Origin: Hevea brasiliensis | Lineage: Eukaryota > Streptophyta > Magnoliopsida > Malpighiales > Euphorbiaceae | NCBI RefSeq assembly: GCF_030052815.1 | Contig: NC_079509.1 | Span: forward strand, 43,270,750-43,334,749 | Direction: 5' to 3' | DNA: 64,000 nucleotides | In this document: piece after piece, positions 26,726 to 39,000 of the stretch | Numbering within the stretch: position 1 is the first letter of the stretch | Layout: every line of letters begins with the position of its first letter | Program-made: the position numbers and the translations under genes | Notes under the pieces: model-generated | What the model was told of the DNA's origin: nothing | The model's input: only the letters and a program-made list of their open reading frames with translations | Database searches by the model: none

Positions 26726-27175
26726 TTAGTCTCTGAACAGTTGTGGGTGCTGTCTCCTCATATCCTCTTCACGTTCCCAAGTAGCTTCTTGGCCTGAATG
26801 ATGGTTCCACAGCACTTTAACCATGTGTATCTGTTTGTTCCTCAGCTGCTTCACCTCATATGCCAGAATCTTTATGGGTTCTTCCTCATATGAGAGGTCT
26901 GGATTTACCTCAATCTCTTCAACTGATAGTACATGAGATGGGTCAAATCTATACCTCCTTAACATGGACATATGGAAGACACTGTGTATCCTTGTTAGCT
27001 CTGGAGGTAATGCCAACCGATATGCCAAAGGACCCACTCTTTCCAGAACCTCATATGGTCCGATGAAACGAGGACTCAATTTCCCCTTTCTGCCAAATCT
27101 CATAATCCTCTTCCAAGGAGAAACTTTAAGGAATACCTTATCACCCACTGCATATTCAATATCTCTTCTTTTCAA
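26726..27175 (-). pseudogene. Level-4 integrase C-terminus and chromodomain
   Basis: A 149-residue open segment. Residues 10-70 hold the integrase C-terminal GPY/F-type block ([20 protein letters not shown]) and the IHSVFHMSMLRRY block. Residues about 100-149 form a chromodomain, with ILAYEVKQLRNK, VKVLWNHHSGQEATWE and a final HPQLF. Chromodomains of this lineage are thought to guide integration into heterochromatin. The segment is intact, but a frame break at about 27180-27225 separates it from the catalytic core. Confidence 0.92.
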
Positions 27176-27225
27176 ATCAACATAGGACTTCTGACGGTCT
27201 GATGCAGCCTTGAGTCTATCTCTAA

Positions 27226-28383
27226 TTAATCTGATCTTTTTCTCTGTCTGTGAACAATTTCTGGCCCAATCATCTTCCTTTCACCTACTTCATCCCAACA
27301 TAAGGGAGTTCTGCACTTCCTGCCATACAATGCTTCATATGGAGGCATCCCAATGCTTGATTGGTAGCTGTTGTTATAAGCAAACTCAATCAAAGGCAAG
27401 TGTGTATCCCAACTACCTTCAAATTCAATCACACAAGCCCGTAGCATATCCTCTAATATCTGAATAACCCTCTCAAACTGGCCATCTGTCTGTGGGTGGA
27501 ATGCTGTGCTGAAGTTCAATCTAGTTCCTAGGGCTCTTTGAAGACTACCCTAGAATATAGAAGTGAACCTAGGATCTCTGTCAGACACAATTGATACTGG
27601 CAATCCATGTAATTTTACAATCTCATATATGTACAATCTGGCCAATCTTTCCAGACTATAGTCCATCCGTACTAGCAAAAAGTGAGCAGACTTGGTCAAT
27701 CTGTCAACTATAACCCATACTGCATCATGACTACTCCGTGTCCTTGGAAGTCCTGTAACAAAATCCATAGTTATTCGTTCCCATTTCCACTCTGGTACTG
27801 ACAAAGGATGTAACAAACCAGCTGGAACTTGATGTTCTGCCTTTACTTGCTGACAAGTTAGGCATTTGGAAACAAATTCAGCTATATCTCTCTTCATGCC
27901 CATCCACCAGTAATGCTCTTTCAGCCCTCTGTACATTTTAGTTCCACCAGGGTGCATAGCAAATGGAGACTCATGTGCTTCCTTCATAATGATCTGTCTC
28001 AATTCAGCATCATTAGGAACGCACATTCTGCCCTGATGTAGCAATAAACCATCATCTCTCACAGAGAATTTGGGCTTCTTGCCCTGCTGGACTTCTTTCA
28101 GTAGCTTCTGATATTTTTCATCACTCTGAGCAGCCATTCTGATTTGATCAATCAACACTGGCTGTACATGCCATGCAACTACTGTCTGTCCCTCATCATC
28201 AATCTCTAAACTGGCGTGCTGTGCTTTCAATTCACATACCATGGACAAAGGAGAAACTCTGAGACTTGCCATAGTCTTGCGACTTAAGGCGTCAGACACC
28301 ACATTTGCTTTCCCTGGCTGATAGTCTATTAAGCAATCATAGTCTTTAATGAGTTCTAACCATCTCCTCTGCCTCAAATTCAA
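27226..28383 (-). pseudogene. Level-4 integrase zinc and catalytic domains (broken)
   Basis: The part at 28383-27550 begins with the end of RNase H (DYQPGKANVVSDALSR). It continues with the HHCC zinc-binding region (two His near KEAHESPFAMHPG and KEHYWW; CLTC) and the first two catalytic acids, in ITMDFVTGLP and VSDRDPRFTS. A TAG at 27549-27547 replaces the Trp codon that is open in the level-2 copy. The part at 27519-27226 carries the third acid in FHPQTDGQFER and the [15 protein letters not shown] block. All three acidic residues are present, but stop and frameshift prevent a full protein. Confidence 0.93.
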
Positions 28384-28779
28384 TTACTTCTAGGTGCCTA
28401 AGTACTTCAAGCTCTTGTGATCTATGTAAATGTAGCATTTCTCCCCATACAAATAGTGTCTCCAGATCTTCAGAGCAAAAACAATAGCTGCTAGCTCCAG
28501 ATCATGTGTTGGGTAGTTCCTCTCATGCGGTTTCAGCTGGCGTGATGCATAAGCAATGACATTCCGATCTTGCATCAGTACACAGCCTAACCCATTGTGA
28601 GAAGCATCACTATAAACTGTGTATTCTTTACCCGGAGTAGGTAAAGTTAGGACTGGAGCTTCAGTCAAACACCTCTTCAACTCATCAAAACTTTGCTGGC
28701 ATTTATCAGTCCACTGAAATTTTACATCTTTCCGAAGCAGTTTAGTCAGTGGAGAAGATAACATAGAAAACCCCTTCAC
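28384..28779 (-). pseudogene. Level-4 RNase H domain
   Basis: The 129-residue open stretch (28779-28390) starts in the connector after RT ([14 protein letters not shown]) and includes [15 protein letters not shown], the first catalytic Asp block; [17 protein letters not shown], with the catalytic Glu; and [12 protein letters not shown], with another Asp. It would degrade RNA in the RNA-DNA hybrid. Two stops (28389-28387 and just after) separate it from the RNase H tail; one is TAG where CAG is expected. Confidence 0.9.
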
Positions 28780-29527
28780 AAACCGACTGTAATATCCAGC
28801 TAAACCCAGAAAAACTGCAAATTTCTGTGATGTTCCTAGGCGGCTTCCAATTAAGGATAGCTTCTACCTTGCTGGAATCTACCTTGATCCCTTCAGCTGA
28901 CACAATATGTCCTAAAAAGGAGATTTCTTTCAGCCAAAATTCACATTTTGACAATTTGGTGTATAGCTGTTTCTCCCTTAAAGTCTGCAGTACAATCCGC
29001 AGATGTCTGTTATGCTCCTCTGCATTCCTTGAATATATCAAAATGTCATCAATAAACACCACCACAAATTGATCAAGATATGGTCTGAAGATAGTGTTCA
29101 TCAGATCCATAAATGCAGTTGGAGCATTTGTTAACCCGAATGGCATTACTAGAAACTCATAGTGGCCAGACCGAGTTCTGAAAGCAGTTTTTGGAATACT
29201 CTGCTCTTGCACATTCAACTGATAATAACCAGATCACAAATCAATTTTGGAGAATACAGCTGCACCCTTCAACTGATCAGACAGATCATCAATGCGAGGC
29301 AATGGATATCTGTTCTTTATTGTCACCTTATTCAACTGTCGGTAGTCAATGCATAAGCGGAGAGTACCATCCTTCTTCTTAACAAACAACACTGATGCTC
29401 CCCAAGGTGACACACTAGGGCGGATGAAGCCCTTTTCAAGTAGTTCTTGCAATTGTATCTTCAACTCCTTCAACTCTGCTGGTGCCATTCTATATGGCAT
29501 TATGGAGATTGGATCCACACCAGGCAT
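28780..29527 (-). pseudogene. Level-4 reverse transcriptase (broken)
   Basis: The N-terminal part (29527-29234) carries the proline-rich entry [29 protein letters not shown] and [12 protein letters not shown]. It ends in a TGA at 29233-29231 just after VFSKIDL. The next part (29218 down) has [13 protein letters not shown] and the active site [13 protein letters not shown], followed by KCEFW and [12 protein letters not shown] one-base insertion near 28815 shifts the frame before the thumb/connection. The FIDD catalytic pair is intact; the gene is not. Confidence 0.93.
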
Positions 29528-29530
29528 AAC

Positions 29531-30151
29531 ATTAATTTCAAACTACACTTCTCTTTCCGGAGGTAATCCTGGCAATTCATCAGGAAACACATCTGGAAAG
29601 TCATGTACTGTAGGGATGTCCTTCAATACTGGACTCCCCACTTGGGTGTCTACCACATGTGCCAAGTAGGCTTCACACCCCTTTCTGATCATTTTTCTGG
29701 CTAGAGCAGCCGAAATGATGTTTGATGGCAATAACTGCCTTTCCCCATGTATTACCACATCACTGTACTGAGGAAGGCCAAAAGTGACTGTCTTCAGTCT
29801 ACAGTCAATCATGGCGTGATGCCTAGCTAACCAATCCATGCCTAAGATGATATCATAATCTCTGAAGGGCATTTCAATGAAATCAAACAGGAAAGTGTGT
29901 CCTTGGATCACCAAAGGACAATCTCTATACATTCTATTAACCCTGACTTCCTGTCCTAACGGACTTGTTACTAGCACCTCAAAGTCCATTTTTGTACATG
30001 GAACAACAATGCAATCAATTATGCTAGCACTCACATAAGAATGGGTAGAACCCGAATCAAATAACGCAAACACATTTTGGTTAAAAGTTGAGAAGGTACC
30101 AGCCACAACATCAGATGTCTCGGCCTCTTCCCTCTGTCTCATTGCATACAT
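29531..30151 (-). pseudogene. Level-4 aspartic protease
   Basis: An open segment of 202 residues from YAMRQREEAET to LPPEREV. The catalytic triad is in ALFDSGSTHSYV (residues about 29-40). The block ILGMDWLARHHAMID is at residues about 101-116. The C-terminal VHDFPDVFPDELPGLPP leads into RT. A TAG at 29542-29540 ends it where a Gln codon would be expected. The protease core itself looks undamaged, unlike the level-2 copy, where the triad serine is proline. The link to gag upstream contains stops. Confidence 0.9.
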
Positions 30152-30264
30152 TCTGATCGAGCAATCGCTTACTCAATGTTTCATCGTGCCTTGGCTGCAC
30201 TGGGCTACCTACCCTTGCCTCTGGGTGGTTGTGAACTTCTAGTGACAGGCTCGAATCGACCCTT

Positions 30265-31340
30265 CTACAGTAGTAGGAGGTGGTCCAACTCTGCGACTAC
30301 TGGTGCAGTCCTTGGCAAAATGTCCTGTGCCTCCACAGTTATAACAGGCTCCAATAGCCTTGTAGCAGATTCCACCACGATTTCTTCCACATGTTTCACA
30401 TTGGCGGGGAGAGTAGGAACCTCTGGTACTCTACTGACTAGATAGGGGAGGCTTCTGTCCTGAATATCTTCCCCTACCAGATTTCTTGCCACCTCTGCCA
30501 TGTCCCCCATAGTTCTTCCTCTTTCCAGTAGGACCACTAGAACTCTGTTCTACAGATTTTCCTTCTTTCTCTGTCTTCTCTGATTTCTTTTTCTCAGGAG
30601 CAGCTTCAGACTCAATTCTTTCTAACTCTAGAGCTTGAGAAATAAGTTCAGAGAAGTTAGTGTGTTTGAATCCGACTACTTGTAGTCTGATACTGGGCTT
30701 TAAGCCAGTTTCAAACCTCTTGCATCTCTCCCTGCTGGTAGAAAGTAAACTTACTGCGTAATGGCTCAGACGGGAAAATTCTCTTTCATACTCAGCCACT
30801 GATCTGCTCTGCTTTGGACTTAGGAATTCTTGTAACTTCTGGTCTACATAAGCATCAGGGACATATTTTTGTCTGAATTCCCTGAGAAAGTCATTCCATG
30901 TTAGCATTGTTGGTTCTACCAGACTGTGGGGAATGGTTTTCCACCAGTCATAAGCATCCCCCTGTAGCAAAGATACAGAGTATTCAAATCTGAGCTCCTC
31001 TGTGCAATGCAGTTTCTTGAATACCCTATCCATCCTTTCTAACCATTGTTCAGCTTCTAGAGGATCTACTGTCCCCTTGAACTCTGTAGCCCCATACTTC
31101 ATCAATTTGTCATACTGCCTAGTAGGAGATTGTGGTTGTACCACTGGTGTCTGTATTGGGACTTGAGTAGGCACATTACCAGCCATTTGTTGGAACATTA
31201 CAGCCATCTGCTGAGCAACCGAGCAGAAATCTGCGATCAGCAGGGCCGTGCAATGAACCACTGACATTTTGTAGGCCTGGGGCATCCCCTTGCACCTCAT
31301 CCTCAATAGATTGATCGACTGAACGATCACCCTCTTCCAT
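30265..31340 (-). pseudogene. Level-4 gag (broken)
   Basis: The likely start is the ATG at 31340 (MEEGDRSVDQS), conserved with the level-2 and level-1 elements. A frameshift at about 31230 moves reading to the frame of the long open stretch to 30431, which holds ATEFKGTVDPLEAEQWLERM, AYDWWKTIPHSLVEP, and a Lys/Glu-rich linker. In the same frame beyond a TAG at about 30431 come two cysteine clusters ending with CYNCGGTGHFAKDC (30304-30349), a CCHC zinc knuckle. Capsid and nucleocapsid would package the RNA. At least one frameshift and one stop disable it. Confidence 0.92.
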
Positions 31341-31510
31341 GGTCAATGCGAGGATTTTAGATCTCCTGAACAAATCACACAAGGAGATTTCCTCCCGTTA
31401 GTGCATATTTATAATGTAATGTACTGTATGTATCAAACAATGATATTGAGCAGTTGTACTATGAAGAAAGAATATTCAAATAACAGGTGAAAACAAAATT
31501 TAAAAACTTT

Positions 31511-31522
31511 GCTCTGATACCA
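31511..31522 (-). promoter_or_regulatory. Primer binding site, level-4 element
   Basis: On the minus strand it reads TGGTATCAGAGC, a perfect match to the initiator-Met-tRNA-type site. It lies eight bases after the 5' LTR end at 31531, the same TGTTTTAG spacer as in level 2. Confidence 0.93.
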
Positions 31523-31530
31523 CTAAAACA

Positions 31531-34500
31531 TGTCACACCATACCCCTCTGTAAGGCATAACATGATCCTGTAGTATATCTAATGAATTACCAACTCTGTC
31601 TACTAATAACCCATTAAATACACTACAAGGGATTTTAAAAACTTTTCTTACTTCTTTTACAGTGGTGAGCACTATTTACAGGTGTTAAAAACCTTTTTGA
31701 ACTGAAGTGATAGAACTAACACATTTGAATTATTTGCAATTTCTGTAAAAATTTTGGCAGAGTGCCATCTGTATTTTGGATAAAACAGTTCTTCAGAAAA
31801 CCTGTAAAAAGCACTTCAATATTTTTCCAAATCTCAACTTCAACATATTTCTCAACACAATATAGTTATCAACTCAAATCCACAGTGATTTTTCAAAGAT
31901 TGAGATAAAAGAAATATAATACAATTTTTACAAGTCAAAATAACTCATAATTTACTTTATAACTTCAATGTACAATTTTAATTTACAACTTCTCAAAACC
32001 AAAAACAATATGTACATACAGTGGTCATACATTACAATACAGAATGCAAAATGTTGGTATACTCATTATACCCGGCAATCTCTCGCTGGAGGTACTAGCA
32101 GCCTAGTCTGCTACCCTGTCTGTCTGTCTACCTGCGATAGCAATAAAAAGTTATCGCTGAGATAATGTCTCAGTGGTGCACAACATTAACCAAATACATC
32201 TTTAAATCACAATTCATAAATCATACAAATAGTGGATACTTAAACCATAGTTAATTTCAAGACAGTAATTGTCAACAAGAATTTAAACTCCATTTCTCAA
32301 TATCACAATAAATTTCAATAAGTCAGATCATGGTTGAATTCAAAAGACAGTATATGTCAATAAGAGTTTAAATTCATTTCACAATCTCACAATACATATC
32401 AATAAATCACACACAGCTTAATCATGTTCCAAAGTTCAATTCGTCCCAAAAGTCGATGACTAATGAGGTATTCAATTCGTCCCAAAAGTCGATGACTAAT
32501 GAGGAATAACATAGCTAGCTAGCAAAAATATGAGTACTCATCCAATTCGTCCTCAACAGGCACACACCTCAACACTTCAGCCAGAGAGGGAATTCAATTC
32601 GTCCCACTAGAGAAGCTAGCGAGGAATACAATCAATATACATGATAGCTGTGGTTTCAAACCATTTCCAATGCTTTTCAATCAATAAGTATCCATCAATA
32701 TCATTCAACAATTTCTCACAATTTCAAACCATTTACAGTACTTTTCAAGCGATAAATATCCATTCAAACACATTTCCACAATTTAAAACAATAATATACA
32801 AATAGTCATAATTTATTTCAATTGAAAAATTCAAAAGAAATAGTTGTTGTGCAAAGACCTCTGATAATTGTCTCTTGGTCTGGACTCAGTGTTTCCTTCC
32901 CTTTTCCTGAGTCTTTGGTAACTGAGAAACACAATTTGAAGTGTTTCAGTACTAAATTAAACTGTCTCTATCGATAATGTTTGACAAATAATTCACTGAA
33001 AGCTATTATTTGCTTAATCGCCTAATATACCGACCCTCGATGCGTTCTAGGTAATTTAGGTTTTAGTGTCACTAATATGTCACATTCGATAGTGTTTTAG
33101 GGTTGGTACTCGTTACCAATTTCATTTCCTTGTTTAGTGCATTTTATTGCAAATTGCTGGATTCCGGGATACTAGTTTGACCTAGCTGGATGACTTAGTT
33201 CCCTCTGTTTTTGGGTTTTGATCAAAACTACAAACTTGTAGATCTATGTCTTATTGCACGTGGGGCAAAATTTCAGGTCAATCCGAGTTATGTAGACCAA
33301 GTTATGGTCATTTTACTAATGCTGGTCAAATGGCATCAAATTAGGTCATTTTAGGTCAACTTTGGTTCGGCCAGTTTTTGGACCCGAAATTGTACAAGCT
33401 GTTTGACTTGCTTATGGTCATTTCTGGGCTTTGGTGTCTTCATAAGACTTGTAGATATGGGTCTTAACTATTCATGGTTAAAATTTCAGGTCAATTGGAC
33501 CTGTTTTGAGTGAGTTATGGCCTAAACACTAACTGCTGCCCAAATGGTAAGTTTTCAGGTTTCACTTGCACTTAATCCGAATTGGTCATTTTTCATGCTA
33601 CCTTGCAAGCAGAATTTTGGTATGCTTTCTTAATGAAAGTTGGCACATTTTGTGCCTAGTTTTACCTCCAATTGGTCTCATACCAATTGGAGTTACACAT
33701 TTAAAGTTATAGGTTAAAATGCACACTGCCCTTAATTACATTGCATAAACATGTATCAATTACACATTTACCTTACTCTAAGTCCATCTCTCTTACCCAT
33801 TCTGTTTTGGTACATTACCAAAACCATTTATCACTTCACATTAAAATCATTTTGGCCAGAATACAAACATCCTCAATACACCAAATAAAACTCTAATTCA
33901 TAAAGTCCAATTACAACCATAAATACACATAACACTACTCATCATTTCATACAATTTCCACCACTAATTTATATACATATCCATCAATCCTCAATGTCAT
34001 AACTCTGCCAATATCTTCATGAATTCATACATTCATCAAAGAGTCCCAAGGCTGCTGAATTGTTCCACAATGCCAAAGTCTCACATACTTTCTTCAACTT
34101 CAATTTCAAATGCATAATCACCATTACATATGGAAATAACTTACTAGGATATCAATTCACCCTATTCAACATGAATTCTCATCAAACATATGTAAGAATA
34201 TTTCATTAACCATACAACTCCATGGCTGTCCAAAAATTGATATATCAAGAACTCCTCAAAACTTAAAATTTCCTTCACAAAGCAAACACCCATAACATGT
34301 ATACAAACTTTAACAAAGCAATATTCAAAAATACAAACTTACCTTTGGTTGGGACTTGTTAAACCTTGATTAAACTTCTTGATTTTAGTATCAAACTCTT
34401 CCTTGTGATGTGGGGATAAAACTTAATGAAGAAACCTAAGTGATTGGAGGTGAAATGAAGGAGTGGAGGAAGCTTTAAGTGAAACGGCAATGGAGGATGT

Positions 34501-35216
34501 CACCTCTCCCATTTCGGCATGGATGAAGAATTTAGAGAAAATGAATTTGCAGATTGCATATTAAGTGTACACCTGCCCCTTTTTGTTCTTAATTTATTCA
34601 ATAGTGGCCCACTCACTCAATTTAATCATATAATATGTTAAATGTGTTATTTACACAATTTTCACTCCACTTTTGGCTATTTACATTAGGTACCACCAAA
34701 TTAATTTTTCATTTTATTTTCTAAGTGTAATATTATTTATTTTTAATGGACATTTAGGTCAAAAGACAATTCTAGATGTCAAATGACCACAATGCCACTA
34801 TTCGGGTTGCATTCCCGATTTTTCGGTAACACCGGGTTTTGTCCATTTTTCGATTTCTCACTTTTCTTTATACTAATTATTTAATTTTTCTTTGATATTT
34901 CTAATGATATTTATACTTCAATTGATGTCTCTTTAAGTCCTATAAATATTTTCCAGGGTTCCCCGCAGTCCAGGGCTAGTCAACGGTCCACGCCGTGACT
35001 TCCCGGTGCGGTCACCCATCACTAGGGTTCTCGGCTCGCTTAACTTGGTTACATTTCTTTGCTATTATTTTTCCTTTGTTTTTCTTGTGTTTTCTCTTCT
35101 TGTATTTCATTATTTCTCCTCACTCATAACGAAGTGTAGTTCTAGGCATCCTAGCTGTCCGGACAGCATTGGTCATCGGAACAGTAGAACGCACTACCGA
35201 ACTTAGGGGTGTTACA
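31531..35216 (-). mobile_element. Level-4 element 5' LTR (right copy), 3686 bp
   Basis: On the minus strand it starts at 35216 and ends GTGTGACA at 31531. It matches the left LTR along its length and carries two units of the 34-36-bp repeat instead of three (about 32439-32505). A putative splice donor AAAGGTAAGT is on the minus strand with GT at 34342-34341, and the stem-loop pair ending in CAG is at 32132-32173. As the 5' LTR it would hold the promoter, but I see only weak TATA candidates. Confidence 0.95.
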
Positions 35217-36048
35217 TAACTTGAGTTAGATATTGAACTTTGTGTGTTGGATATGTTAGATGACATGAAAAGCATGAAATGGACACTTGGGAATTAGAGT
35301 TTGTGAAAAAATTGGAGTTTGCTTATAAAATGATATATTAACCTTGTAATGGTCAATTAGTGACCATTTGAATGTGTGTGAGGAGGAATTGAAGTGAGTA
35401 AGGATGTTGGAGTTGAACTTAGGCATGCTGCCTTTGGTAACCTGTAGGACTGGTTATGAGTCCAGCAGGTTTTGGCAGCCATAAATGGAGTTTTATAGGT
35501 TCAATTGGTGCAAGGCCAATTGGACATGAAACTAGACACATAATGGCACAACTTTGGTGGAGAAACCCTGCCCAAACTAAATCAAGTTGACCTAAAAGTT
35601 ACCCTAATCCGGGTAACCAATAGGCTGTCTCCGGAAAATGACCAAATGAACAGTATTAGTCCAAATGGTCATAACTCAGTGTAGGCAAGTTCAATTGATC
35701 TGAAATTTTACTAACTGAAAGCTGAGACATAGATCTACAACTTTCATGAAGAACACAAATCCAAATTCTGACCATAACCTAGTTAAATTGCCAACCAAAC
35801 TTAGGTCACCAAATCTGGTAGAACCAAATTGCCCAGAAATTCTAGGTACAGGTAACTCCAGCCAGTTATGGTAAAATGACCATAACTTGAGCTACAAAAC
35901 TCCAAATGGAGTGATTCAAAAAGGGAATTAAAGAAGACACAATAAGGAACAACTTTGATGAAGAAAAGTTAGCCCAATTTCTACTGTAAAATTGTCCAAT
36001 GGAACAGTAAACTTAGGTAATCAAAACTAAAAATTTAGAAATGCATCT

Positions 36049-39000
36049 TGTAACATCCTCCCCGTAGCAACTCCGTACATTCTACTGTTCCGGTGACCGA
36101 TGTCGGTTCGGACAGCTAGAACGTCCGGAAAAATATTCAAATCAAAGTGAGGGACCATAATTAACTCAAATATTAATGAGAAAAATTTAGCAAAAATTTT
36201 AGAAATAAAATACAACCAAGTCAAATGAGCCGGTGCCCAAGCGATGGGTAATTGGAGGGAAGTTGCGGTTCTCGCAACGAGGAGCCCTAGACCCGGGAAA
36301 AAATTCATAAAATAATTTTTGGGACTCCAGAGAAGGGTCATTGAGGTTCCTATGGCATTAGAATGCTAAGAAAATATTTAGAAAAATTTTTCAATCGGTA
36401 CAGACAATTTTGACCCGTTAAGCCAAACGGAGGGCATTTTGGTCATTTCGCCTTCAGAGGTGATTTTTGGCCGACTTGTCCAGTCGAGTAAATAATTAAT
36501 ATGACATAAAATGTGAATAAATATTGTTGAAAATTGAATTGAAAATGATTAGAAAAGAAAAGGAAAGAAAAATCCATAAAAAGCAATTTATGACATCTTT
36601 ATGATGTCACTTACAAGTCTCCACTAATTGCATTCAAATAAGCATTTTTAAAACACTTAAAAGAGTCAAAGAGGACCAAAAATTCTGGTCATCTTCTTCT
36701 TCTTCTTCCTCAAACGTGACCTCTTCCATAGCTAAGCATATTCAAGCTTTTCAAAGCTTGATTCACCCATTTCTACCCAACAAAATCATAACCTAGCTTC
36801 ACAAAAAATTAACCTAGCAACTTGAGCAACCTCTAGGAAGCCAAAAGAGGAAGAAAGAAAGGAGTTTGGGTGGCTGGAAATTCTGCCCCATTCAAGGTTA
36901 GTGCACCTATCTATTTAAAACTCTTTATTTCTATGTTAAAGACTTGAAATAAGTAAGGAATTGTAAGTAAAATGAATAAAAACTATGTGTATGTATGCCA
37001 TCAATTTTGGCTGCCCTAAGGAAGGAACAAAGGTGGAGTGTTTTTGATGGTTTTAATGGACTTAGAATGAATTAGAGATTATGTTTAAGGTGTATAAACA
37101 CATATATAATGAATGGAAGTGTGTAACTAAGGTGTATGGGTGAATTGCAATGAGAAATTAGGGTTTTAAGGGTGAAAATTGGACTTGGCATTTGAATTGA
37201 GTAATGGACATTTTAGTGGTCAATTAGTAACCATTTTAGGTATGTTGACCATGAATTGGACTGAAAAATAGGATTGCAAAGTGAAGATGTAGGCTGCCCT
37301 AGGACAGCAGCAGAGGGACTGAAAATTCAGTCCAATTACACAGCCATAACTTGGGCTGTGTTGGTCCAATTGGTGTTTGGCCAATTGGACATGAAACTAG
37401 GCTTTTAATGGCACATTTTTTCTGAAGAAACCATGTCCAAAAGACCAAAGCAAGAGGACCAAAACTTGGTCCCAATCCGGATACCCTGCAAACAGCCCCT
37501 GCAGAATGACCAAATGAACAGTAATTGTTCATTTGGCCATAACTCACTGTAGATTTGGTAAATTGACCTGAAATTTTTACAGAAATAAGTTAAGACATAG
37601 ACAAACAACTTTCATGAAGAAACCTACCCCAAATTATGACCAGAACCTAACCCAAATGGCAGTCACAGTCACTGTTCAAACCTGCAACTCTGCAGATTTT
37701 GATTTGAGCAGTAATGTTTGGATGGCTATAACTCTCTCTAGAAAACTCGGATTTAGGCAATTCTTGAACCGATGGAAACCTAAGGTATGGTAGAACATTT
37801 CATAAGAAGAAAGTTAGACCAAATTATGAACTTAACTTTATCAAATTACTGACCAAAGTTGGACCAAAAATCTGCGGACTCCAAAATCTCAAAGATGAAC
37901 GATTGCACGTGAACAGTAAACTTATTTTGGCCATAACTTGAGCTAAAAAACTCCAAATGGAGTGATTCAAAAAAGGAAATTCAACTAGACAAAATAAGGA
38001 ACAACTTTCATGTTTACCATTTCCTCAAATTCCCACTGTAAAAATAACAAATGGAACAGTAAAGATGAAGCATGAAAACCGAAAATTTTGCTCAATTAGC
38101 ATTAAGCTTAAAAATGGTATTGGTAACCAATACCAACAAGTTTGAAATACAAAATGTGGTATGTTTGAGGTGTTAAGACCAATACACCTATTTTCTATCC
38201 AAAAGTCAACATTTTTGTTGACCAATGAGGTGAATAGTGACACCAAAACCAAAAATTGGCAATTTTGCCAAAATGACCTAAGCTTTGAGAAAGTGACCAA
38301 AACTAACAAGTTTTGAATACAAAATGTGGTATGTTGGGAGTATTAAAACCAATGTACCTATTGTTTATGCAAAAGTCAACCTTTTAGTTGACTAATGAAA
38401 TAAATAGTGACATGAAAACTTGAAATTCAAAAATTGTGAAACTTAAAAATGCAAAATGCCCTAGTAGGCCTAATGTGATTGGTTTGGATAGTTTGGCATG
38501 CCAATAGGGTATTGTGTTAGCAGTACTGCGAAAGGCTTTATGCCTGTATTCATGGCTTTATGCTCGTATTCATGGCTTTTATGCCCGTATTCATGGCTTT
38601 TATGCCCGATTATGTGATATCATGGCTTTTTAGCCATACTGACTGCATACATGGTTGACGTTCTGCGTCCCATGGTATGACGGCCCGAGGCACCGCGGTG
38701 TCCAGTGCCAACGACCCGTTATCCAGTCCAGTCGTCTAGTATAGGTTACTTGGGCAGTCAATTAAAGTATTATTCAATTCAGGCAGCTAAGTTAAGTTAA
38801 GTATAATGAAAATCCAGTACAATTAAATTAAGTATTGAATGAATAAGCAAAAGAGATTAGCAAAAGAAACATAACAAAAATATAAATTGCGAGCAAATGC
38901 AGACTTCAAATACAATACAGATAGAATAAATTATATACCTGCTAGTATTACTGAAAAGTTATAAACTAAGCACTTCCAAAGAGGAACAAACTAGTATATA

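Larger units (their letters stand above)
22936..35216 (-). mobile_element. Level-4 Ty3/gypsy Tekay/Del chromovirus, minus strand, youngest element
   Basis: Two LTRs (22936-26670 and 31531-35216) enclose a 4860-bp internal region with gag, protease, RT, RNase H, integrase and chromodomain in order on the minus strand. The duplication TAACT is at 22931-22935 and 35217-35221. The LTRs are nearly identical over long stretches, with a few substitutions, small indels and a repeat-number difference, so the insertion is recent. Stops in gag, protease, RT, RNase H and integrase plus frameshifts make this copy non-autonomous. It is the most complete element in the window. Confidence 0.95.
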
